40,184 bases of DNA. It comes from Fidelibacterota bacterium (GTDB lineage Bacteria; Fidelibacterota; UBA2242). A program made the position numbers and the translations under genes. Positions 33,641 through 40,184 of the stretch are shown here, in pieces. Under the pieces are notes generated by a model. That model was not told the origin of the DNA, did not search any database, and was given only the letters and a program-made list of their open reading frames with translations. The stretch is from positions 1 through 40,184 of the forward strand of contig DSAS01000010.1 in the NCBI GenBank assembly GCA_011046365.1. The letters run 5' to 3'. The number at the start of each line of letters is the position of its first letter. Within the stretch, counting starts at the first letter, position 1.

Positions 33641-34612
33641 TTAGCGCTGCCTTTTTGAAATCATTTCAACCAGATAGGTTAAATCTGCGGCTGCCTGAGC
33701 CGGTAATTCCGCCAGACGTCGCAGCGCCTTTTCCAGCATTTGAGAAATGGTATCGGTCGTGCGATTGATAATCTCTTTCTGTTGAAACGCCTCGAGAATT
33801 CCCGGACGATTGGTCAGGTTCGCTTTCATAAAGTCAAGGAAGGATACCTTTTCGGATTTTGTCATATCCGTCAGCATCAATAAGAGGGGATAGGTCTTTT
33901 TCCCGGAAACAATATCACTGTCAAGGCTCTTGCCCATTTTTTCGGCATCGGAGCTGATTTCCAGCAGATCATCCTGAATCTGAAATGCCTGTCCCAGCTC
34001 GATCCCGAAGCGGTTTAAACTATCAACCATTTCTGGTTCGGCGTCTGCAATCAAAGCCGCCAGCTGGCACGCCAGTCCCAGCAGACGACCGGTTTTTTTA
34101 CCGACCATCTCCAGATATTCGGTCGTCGTAACATCCAGACGTTTTTCAAACGCTATATCCAGCGCCTGCCCTTCACAGATTTCCAGCATCGCCTGACTGA
34201 ATTCCAGTCCCATACGCCGTATCCGGGTGGCTTTGGATTCCATCAGTTGTCGAAACGCCAGCGCCATCAACCCATCACCACTCAGAATAGCCGTGTTGAC
34301 ATTCCACTTGACATGGACGGTATCCAGTCCCCGCCGCTTGGTGTCATTGTCCATGATATCGTCATGAACCAAGGTAAAAGCGTGCAATATCTCCACCGCC
34401 AAGGCTGCCGGACGCAGGCGCTGGTGGGGTACTCCAAGACCTTCTCCCATCAAAAAGGTTAAGAGCGGGCGAATCCGTTTGCCCGGGGCGCCAACGCTGT
34501 ACCGCATCGGGTCGTAAAGACCTTCCGGGTATGCCGGGAGATTCAGTTGCGCCAGATCGCGGTCAATTTCACGCCGATAGGCGGCAATTTTATCCGTAAA
34601 TGCATCTGTCAT
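33641..34612 (-). CDS. Polyprenyl (farnesyl/geranylgeranyl) diphosphate synthase
   Basis: The enzyme condenses isopentenyl diphosphate with allylic diphosphates. The first Asp-rich motif is HDDIMDND (D84-D90, a DDxxxxD form), the second QIQDDLLEI (D214, D215), and KRIRP is present near residue 45. Phe79, five residues before the first motif, points to short-chain products (C15 to C20). The 323 residues fit. It lies 6 bases after the phosphohexomutase with no ribosome site, so it is coupled. Confidence 0.9.
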   Translation of the reverse strand: MTDAFTDKIAAYRREIDRDLAQLNLPAYPEGLYDPMRYSVGAPGKRIRPLLTFLMGEGLGVPHQRLRPAALAVEILHAFTLVHDDIMDNDTKRRGLDTVHVKWNVNTAILSGDGLMALAFRQLMESKATRIRRMGLEFSQAMLEICEGQALDIAFEKRLDVTTTEYLEMVGKKTGRLLGLACQLAALIADAEPEMVDSLNRFGIELGQAFQIQDDLLEISSDAEKMGKSLDSDIVSGKKTYPLLLMLTDMTKSEKVSFLDFMKANLTNRPGILEAFQQKEIINRTTDTISQMLEKALRRLAELPAQAAADLTYLVEMISKRQR

Positions 34613-34618
34613 TTTGGG

Positions 34619-35980
34619 CTAGGCAATTTTCAGTTTTCCGAATTCCTGCAATTTCGTCAATACCAAATCCTTGATCTCCGCCAGGCGCTGCTCGGTTTTG
34701 GCTTCAAAGCGGGTCACGATAACCGGCTGAGTATTGGACTTCCGTACCAGCCCCCAGCCGTCACCGAATTTAATCCGCACGCCATCAACGTCAATGCAAT
34801 CATAGTGGGCTTTAAAATATTCAGCTGCCTTTTGCGCAATTTCAAACTTCACCTGATCGCTTTCACACTCGAGCCGCATTTCCGGCGTGGAGTAATAGTG
34901 CGGCAGTTTCGCCATGCGCTGTGACAGGGGCTCTTTCAGCCGGGCAACCATCTGAGCAAAGCGCAGACCAACATAGATCGCATCGTCAAAACCATAATAG
35001 TCGTCTCTGAAAAAGATATGCCCACTCATCTCGCCGGAAAAGGGGACATTCTCCTCTCTCATTTTCTGCTTGATCAGCGAATGCCCGGTCTTCCACATGA
35101 TCGGACGTCCGCCCTTCTCCACAATCGCCTCCTCCAACGCCTGGGAACATTTGACGTCAAATACCACCGCCGTACCGGGATATTTTGCAAAAATCTCATC
35201 CAGCATCAGAATAATAATGTAATCCGCCCAGATGATTTCACCTCGGTCATCAACAATGCCAACCCGGTCAGCATCGCCGTCAAAGGCGATGCCGAAATCG
35301 TAGCCGCCTTTTTTCACCTCCGCAATTAATTCCCTCAGGTTCTTTTTAACTGTCGGATCGGGATGATGATTGGGAAATGTACCGTCCACTGCGCAGAAGA
35401 TTTCCGTCACTTCGCAGCCCACGGCTTTATAAATTTCCGGGGCAGCCAGACAAGCGGCGGCATTGCCGCAATCCATCACCAGTCGCACGGGACGTTCTAA
35501 TTGAATTTTGGAGACCACCATCTTTTTATAATCTTCCAGAATTTCTTTTTCCAGGAGGCGACCTGCCCCACTGGCAAATTTACCGGTCTCAATCAGCGAT
35601 TTCAGATACTGAATATCGGCGCCGTAAACCGCCTTCTGTTCATAGGACAGCTTAAATCCGTTCATATCAGACGGATTGTGACTGCCGGTGATCTGCACCG
35701 CACCATCCACATCGAGTATCACCATGCTGTAATAATTCACGGGTGTCGGGACAATGCCCACATCAATGACATCCACTCCGGTCGCCAGCAGACCTTCTGC
35801 GAAAGCCCTTTTCAGAGCCGGCGTGGAGAGCCGTACGTCACCGCTCAACGCAATAGTCTTGCCGCCCTTTTCCCGGACATAGGTACCGAAGGCTTTGCCC
35901 AATTGCACCACCACCTCTTCGGGAAAATCTTCTTCAACGACTCCCCGAATATCATATTCACGAAATATGTATGGATTCAT
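34619..35980 (-). CDS. Phosphomannomutase/phosphoglucomutase
   Basis: The alpha-D-phosphohexomutase family interconverts hexose 1- and 6-phosphates. FREYDIRG at the start, the phosphoserine TGSHNP (Ser100), the metal loop DGDADR (234-239), the sugar loop GEMSGH and a C-terminal phosphate-binding RKSNTQP are all in place. 453 residues suits the bifunctional PMM/PGM subgroup (AlgC/ManB-like) rather than GlmM, which usually has other loop sequences. GAGGAG precedes the ATG. It starts 11 bases after anmK. Confidence 0.9.
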   Translation of the reverse strand: MNPYIFREYDIRGVVEEDFPEEVVVQLGKAFGTYVREKGGKTIALSGDVRLSTPALKRAFAEGLLATGVDVIDVGIVPTPVNYYSMVILDVDGAVQITGSHNPSDMNGFKLSYEQKAVYGADIQYLKSLIETGKFASGAGRLLEKEILEDYKKMVVSKIQLERPVRLVMDCGNAAACLAAPEIYKAVGCEVTEIFCAVDGTFPNHHPDPTVKKNLRELIAEVKKGGYDFGIAFDGDADRVGIVDDRGEIIWADYIIILMLDEIFAKYPGTAVVFDVKCSQALEEAIVEKGGRPIMWKTGHSLIKQKMREENVPFSGEMSGHIFFRDDYYGFDDAIYVGLRFAQMVARLKEPLSQRMAKLPHYYSTPEMRLECESDQVKFEIAQKAAEYFKAHYDCIDVDGVRIKFGDGWGLVRKSNTQPVIVTRFEAKTEQRLAEIKDLVLTKLQEFGKLKIA

Positions 35981-35991
35981 GTCACTCTCCT

Positions 35992-37149
35992 CTATAAGCT
36001 GATTTTACCTAAAACCACGGCATGCTTTGCACCGGTAACATTCGGAACGTTACCCGGGATTCCCCAGACCGCCGCCGCTGCCAAAAGCGCAAAGATCAGT
36101 GCCTCTTTGGCGGCACTTTTTACACCGTAATCATCAGAACGTTTCACCGATACTGCCGGGAAATACGCTTTTAAATGCTCCATCATCACCGGATTTTCAA
36201 TGCCTCCTCCACTGGCGATAATTTCGGCGATTGTAAATTTATTTGCAAAGAACTGTTGATAATTTGCATAAATAGCAGCCGCAGTGAAGCGCGTCAGCGT
36301 CGCAATCAGGTCGGGAAATTCCGGTTTTTTCAACTCAAATCGCGTAATGATCTCAGTAAGCATCTTCTTACCGAAAACCTCGCGTCCGGTGGATTTCGGC
36401 AACCCGGCGTGAATATAGGAGTGCTCCATGAGATACGAAAGGATATCCTGGCGGATGCGCCCGGCGCGGGCAATCTTACCATCCCGGTCAAATGTCTGAG
36501 CGCCGCCGGTGTACATTGCCACGGCTAAATCAATCAAGGAATTTCCCGGTCCGGTATCCAGCGCATAAATTTCATCAACACGCATAGCGCCAGCGGGAAT
36601 CAGGGTGAAATTGGCGATTCCGCCGATATTCAACACCAGGCGGTTTTTTTTAACGTTTCTGAAAAGTAAAAAATCCATAAAGGGTACCAGCGGCGCACCC
36701 GAACCACCGGCAGCGATGTCCCGAACCCGAAAATCCGAAACCACAGGAATATTAAAAGCTTCAGCCAGAACCGCCGCTTCGCCGAGCTGCAGGGTGGAAT
36801 GGCGATGAACATGCCAAATCGTCTGTCCATGGCTGCCGATCAGGTCAATCTCTCTGCCGGAAATTTTTTGTTCTCTCAGAAAACGGTTGATCAACTCTAC
36901 ATAAGTTTCGGAAATCGTGAAATTCGCCTGGCAGAGCGATTCGGCGTTTGCTTCCGGCAGGCGATGCAGCCAGGCTTTAAATTCGGCAGAATAGGCGTAT
37001 TCGGAGAAGCGATATTCACTCACCGTCATAGTGCCGCAATTTTTTGCAATTTTAACAAGACAAATATCCAAACCGTCCATGGAGGTGCCGGACATCAGCC
37101 CCAGAACGTTCAGATCAGTTTCTTGATGAAGCTTCCAGATAGAGGACAT
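35992..37149 (-). CDS. anmK: Anhydro-N-acetylmuramic acid kinase
   Basis: AnmK cleaves and phosphorylates 1,6-anhydro-MurNAc to MurNAc-6-phosphate in the cytoplasm. LGLMSGTSMDGLD near residue 16, GSHGQTIWH, LNIGGIANFT, DTGPGN and a C-terminal SGGGIENP loop identify it. 385 residues is full length. It follows murQ by 32 bases, forming the AnmK-MurQ recycling pair. The 1,6-anhydro sugar comes from lytic transglycosylases, typical of Gram-negatives. Confidence 0.95.
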   Translation of the reverse strand: MSSIWKLHQETDLNVLGLMSGTSMDGLDICLVKIAKNCGTMTVSEYRFSEYAYSAEFKAWLHRLPEANAESLCQANFTISETYVELINRFLREQKISGREIDLIGSHGQTIWHVHRHSTLQLGEAAVLAEAFNIPVVSDFRVRDIAAGGSGAPLVPFMDFLLFRNVKKNRLVLNIGGIANFTLIPAGAMRVDEIYALDTGPGNSLIDLAVAMYTGGAQTFDRDGKIARAGRIRQDILSYLMEHSYIHAGLPKSTGREVFGKKMLTEIITRFELKKPEFPDLIATLTRFTAAAIYANYQQFFANKFTIAEIIASGGGIENPVMMEHLKAYFPAVSVKRSDDYGVKSAAKEALIFALLAAAAVWGIPGNVPNVTGAKHAVVLGKISL

Positions 37150-37181
37150 GTGCTGTAAATCGTCTGTTTGTTTGTACGGAT

Positions 37182-38102
37182 TTATTGGTCGGATTCTTCA
37201 AAAGCAAAACGGACGAATCCGTCGTGTTCGGCGATCAGCTGCCGCGCTTTTTCCAGCGGGACATTCAGCTTTACCATCACGACCGCCTCTTTGACATGTT
37301 TATCGGCAGCCAGTAGAGCCTGGTAGGCGTCTTCGTAGGACAGTCCCGTCAGAGTGGCGATGATGCGCGTCCCGCGGTCTACCAGCTTGGAATTGATCGC
37401 CTGATGATCAATCATGTAATTGCCGTAGACCTTGCCCATTTTGATCATGGCGGACGTGGTGATCATATTCAGGACCATCTTGGTGGCGGTGCCGGCTTTC
37501 ATGCGGGTTGACCCGGTGATCAGCTCCGGTCCCACCAGTACATCAATAAAAACATCGACGACTTCATCAATACCCAACTCCTCATGCGGCGTACAGGTAA
37601 AAAAGATCGTCTTACACCCGATGGATTTGGCATATTTTAGTCCGCCGTGAACGTACGGTGTTGTCCCGCCGGTGGCGATCCCCATGAGAACATCCTTGGA
37701 GGTCAATCCGATGGCTTTGCAATCCGCCGCACCGCTCTCCTCGAAATCTTCCGCTCCCTCAATCGCCTCACGCAGCGCCCGCCAGCCGCCGGCAATCATC
37801 CCCTGCACCAGATCGGTGGAAACAGAAAAGGTGGGTGGGATTTCACTGGCGTCCAGGACACCCAGCCGACCGCTGGTGCCAGCACCGATATAACGCAGCC
37901 GACCGCCGTTTTTAAACGCGCCAACGACTATATCGGTCGCCCGGACGATATCCGGGATCGCCTTTGCCACGGCTTTGTGGACCGTCCCATCCTCTGCATT
38001 GATGAGCCGAATAATCTCCTCGGTGGACATCGTATCAATTCGGGCACTTTTCGGATTGATCTTTTCCGTTAAAATGTTGCTTCTGTTCAGAATTTTCTCC
38101 AT
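37182..38102 (-). CDS. murQ: N-acetylmuramic acid 6-phosphate etherase
   Basis: MurQ removes the lactyl ether from MurNAc-6-phosphate to give GlcNAc-6-phosphate and lactate. The SIS domain shows IGAGTSGRLGVLDASEIPPTF with Glu87 and EGAED with Glu118, matching the catalytic pair E83/E114 of E. coli MurQ, and GSTRMKAGTATK. 306 residues is normal. It is first of the long run murQ-anmK-mutase-prenyl synthase-ptsH-ptsI-bfn. No MurNAc-specific EII is seen. Confidence 0.95.
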   Translation of the reverse strand: MEKILNRSNILTEKINPKSARIDTMSTEEIIRLINAEDGTVHKAVAKAIPDIVRATDIVVGAFKNGGRLRYIGAGTSGRLGVLDASEIPPTFSVSTDLVQGMIAGGWRALREAIEGAEDFEESGAADCKAIGLTSKDVLMGIATGGTTPYVHGGLKYAKSIGCKTIFFTCTPHEELGIDEVVDVFIDVLVGPELITGSTRMKAGTATKMVLNMITTSAMIKMGKVYGNYMIDHQAINSKLVDRGTRIIATLTGLSYEDAYQALLAADKHVKEAVVMVKLNVPLEKARQLIAEHDGFVRFAFEESDQ

Positions 38103-38183
38103 CGCTCAGACATCTCTTTTTTAAAATTGTAATAAACCAACAACCGTCTTTTCAATCGCATATAAATCCATCATAAAATAGAT

Positions 38184-38213
38184 AATATCCGCCTTTTAAC
38201 AAAGCAGGATATT
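38184..38213 (-). terminator. Possible terminator after the S9 peptidase
   Basis: On the minus strand AATATCC and GGATATT close a hairpin of about 30 bases that has a second inner stem of G-C, T-G and A-T pairs. A T-rich tract follows. It lies 25 bases after the peptidase stop and before murQ. Confidence 0.4.
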
Positions 38214-38237
38214 AGCAATTACCGGATTCACAAACGT

Positions 38238-40184
38238 CTACTTAATATAAGAATCCAGCCAGTCAAAGATAGTGGCATGCCAGAAGCGGCTGTTTTGGGG
38301 CTTGGTCACAAAATGGGTCTCATCGGGAAAAATGACCAGCTTCGCCGGAATGCCCTTGCGCCGCAGTGCCGTAAACGGCATCAGACCTTCGGTATATGCC
38401 AGCCGGTAATCCCGCTCACCATGAATAATCAGCATCGGCGTATTGAAATTGTCTACATAATTGTGCGGTGACCATTTTCGGTAATATTGCTCGTCTTGCC
38501 AATAAGGTCCGTTGAATTCCCATTCGGGGAACCAGAGTTCTTCTGTGGTCAGAAAATTTGTGTACAGATTAAAAGTTCCGTCGTGATTGACCAGAGTTTG
38601 AAACGGAGCTGAAAAGGCATCCATGTGTCCCTCGATCCAGTTCATCATGTATCCGCCGTAGGAAGCGCCGGCAGCCGCCAGCCGGTCTTCATCAATAAAG
38701 GAGAATCTGTCCAGCACATATTGCTGACCGGCAATCAGGTCTTCAAACACCTTTCCGCCCCAGTCTTTGGAGATTTCGTCGGTGAATTTCTGACCGTAAC
38801 CGGTGCTGCCCCGGGGATTGATCATGACCATTACATACCCCTGCGCCGCCCACATCTGGATATTCCAGCGATAATGCCATTCATCCTGCCAGGCACCCTG
38901 GGGTCCGCCATGCACAAAGAACACCGCCGGGTATTTTTTCCGGGTATCGAAAAAAGGCGGCTTCACAATAAATCCGTGAACAGCATCCTGGTCGGCGCCT
39001 TCGAACCAAAACTCTTCCAGATCATTCAGCTCCACCGCTGCCAGCAATTCGGTATTGAAAAAGGTCAATTGACGGAATTTACCATCCTCTGTGGAAGCGA
39101 GATAGATTTCTGCCGGCTGCGTTATCCCTTCATGCAGACAGGCAAACGTTTGTCCGTCACTGCTCAGGCTGAGCGAGTGGTTACTGCCCTCTGTCACAAG
39201 ATCAACCAGCCGCCCGGATTTGACCTCCAGCCGTTTGATCTTTAGCCGGGCGGTTTCATCTACCAACAGCAGCAGCGCTTTCCCGTCGGGTAGCCAGCAA
39301 TAGGCATTGATCCGGATATCTTTATCCTCGGTCAGGTTTTTAAACTTGCCGCGCTTCAGGTCCTTGATAAAGAGGTCTGGCTTATCCGATTCAAATCCGG
39401 CGCGTTTCATTGATAAAAAAGCCAGGTAGCGTCCAGCGGGTGAAAACTGCGGATCGCTGTCATTCCCGGAAAAATCGCGATCCCGGCATTTGGTAGTCAC
39501 CAATTCCGGCGGACCGCCCTCCACCGGCACCATCCAGATATCGTTATCGGTGCTGGTTGCCACCATTTCAGCATGATTACTGGTATAGACCAGATATTTT
39601 GAATCCGGGGAAAAGGTAAATCCGTGGGAAAGCGCTATCGGTGGTGCATCGTAATCGCCGGGTGTCACATCCTGGAAATCACCGTTCTGCACATCCAGGA
39701 TAAAAATATGCGACCGTTTATGATCCCACCAGCTGTCCCAGTGACGATAAAGCAGCTCATCGTAGACGCGGGCTTGCACGGCACTGTCGGCTCTTTGCTG
39801 ATCCCTTTTTTCAACGCACGCCTGATCGGCGCAGTCCGGATAAACCCGTGAGGCAAAGGCGATTTTTTGTCCGTCGGGCGACCAGATAAATTCATCAACC
39901 CCGCTGTAATGCTTCGTCAGCTGCCCTGGTCTATCATCCGTGAGTCCCTGAATCCAGATTTGCCCGTCGGATAAATATGCCAGCCGTCCATCAGGTGACC
40001 AGCGCGGTGAGGATGCCGACTTATTACCGCCACTGAAGAGACGCAGATTCTGTCCTTCCAACGAAATCAGATAGATATCCGTCCGGCTGCTGTTTTCCGC
40101 TTCATTCATGGTCTGCACCGTAAAGGCGATCTGCTTCCCGTCGGGCGATATCTGCGGGTCTTTCAGGCGTTTACAGGCAATCAG
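38238..40184 (-). CDS. S9 family (acylaminoacyl-type) serine peptidase, N-terminus cut by window edge
   Basis: The frame stays open to the window end (648 residues visible), and the part before an internal GTG at 40118 continues a beta-propeller repeat (DPQISPDGKQIAFTV), so the true start is beyond the window. The N-terminal about 390 residues are PD40/WD40-like blades (SPRWSPDGRLAYLS, FIWSPDGQKIAFAS, FTFSPDSKYLVYTS). The C-terminal alpha/beta hydrolase domain has GASYGGYM (Ser), HGERDYRL (Asp) and DETHFV (His), the prolyl oligopeptidase triad of subfamily S9C. It cleaves short peptides; location is unknown because any signal peptide is off the window. Confidence 0.92.
   Translation of the reverse strand: MIACKRLKDPQISPDGKQIAFTVQTMNEAENSSRTDIYLISLEGQNLRLFSGGNKSASSPRWSPDGRLAYLSDGQIWIQGLTDDRPGQLTKHYSGVDEFIWSPDGQKIAFASRVYPDCADQACVEKRDQQRADSAVQARVYDELLYRHWDSWWDHKRSHIFILDVQNGDFQDVTPGDYDAPPIALSHGFTFSPDSKYLVYTSNHAEMVATSTDNDIWMVPVEGGPPELVTTKCRDRDFSGNDSDPQFSPAGRYLAFLSMKRAGFESDKPDLFIKDLKRGKFKNLTEDKDIRINAYCWLPDGKALLLLVDETARLKIKRLEVKSGRLVDLVTEGSNHSLSLSSDGQTFACLHEGITQPAEIYLASTEDGKFRQLTFFNTELLAAVELNDLEEFWFEGADQDAVHGFIVKPPFFDTRKKYPAVFFVHGGPQGAWQDEWHYRWNIQMWAAQGYVMVMINPRGSTGYGQKFTDEISKDWGGKVFEDLIAGQQYVLDRFSFIDEDRLAAAGASYGGYMMNWIEGHMDAFSAPFQTLVNHDGTFNLYTNFLTTEELWFPEWEFNGPYWQDEQYYRKWSPHNYVDNFNTPMLIIHGERDYRLAYTEGLMPFTALRRKGIPAKLVIFPDETHFVTKPQNSRFWHATIFDWLDSYIK

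Overview
The window reads as a compact chromosomal stretch of a Gram-negative, probably anaerobic or facultative fermentative bacterium. Outer-membrane and wall-recycling genes (lpxH, anmK, murQ) and several predicted lipoproteins support a Gram-negative envelope. Pyruvate:ferredoxin oxidoreductase, a pyrophosphate-type phosphofructokinase and a butyrate kinase/phosphotransbutyrylase pair support anaerobic metabolism. The gene mix would fit an FCB-superphylum lineage (for example Calditrichota/KSB1-like), but no rRNA or other strong marker is present, so this placement is inference. No tRNA, rRNA, CRISPR array, insertion sequence or phage gene was seen. No gene-free stretch exceeds 300 bases; the longest is the divergent promoter region 18935-19214.

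Layout. 1-1063 (+): two tandem proteins, the first cut by the window edge, ending in the same four-cysteine zinc-ribbon-like tail after a coiled coil. 1064-1237: inverted repeat and a bidirectional terminator. 1238-8430 (-): central carbon and fermentation block (buk-ptb, PPi-type pfk, nifJ). 8628-11665 (+): lpxH, then a HEAT-repeat lipoprotein, a secreted FxLyD-type protein and a PilZ protein. 11725-18109 (-): GTP-type PEP carboxykinase, then an operon of sodium:solute symporter, APC permease, a degenerate superoxide-reductase-like secreted protein and a YgjP-type metalloprotease. 18257-18934 (-): LysM lipoprotein. 19215-20189 (+): metallo-beta-lactamase-fold hydrolase. 20406-25194 (+): a run of a cyclic-2,3-diphosphoglycerate-synthetase-like GTPase, carbamate kinase, NDP kinase, SPOR lipoprotein and a membrane protein with an acidic tail. 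25301-31001 (+): yceD-rpmF, then fabH-fabD-fabG-acpP-fabF-rnc, without plsX. 31002-40184 (-): S9 peptidase (cut by the edge), then murQ-anmK-phosphohexomutase-prenyl synthase-ptsH-ptsI-bifunctional nuclease in a tightly spaced run.

Working together: PPi-PFK, PEPCK(GTP), PFOR and Ptb/Buk cover reversible glycolysis through acyl-CoA fermentation with ATP recovery. The fab block makes acyl chains, LpxH trims a lipid A precursor, and AnmK/MurQ return wall sugars to GlcNAc-6-phosphate. HPr and EI have no EII partner in view and EI has lost usually conserved residues, so a regulatory rather than transport phosphorelay is plausible. The least explained elements are the cyclic-DPG-synthetase-like gene beside carbamate kinase, the SOR-like protein whose last ligand His is Tyr, the RNase III with Cys in place of a metal-ligand Asp, and the divergent EI.
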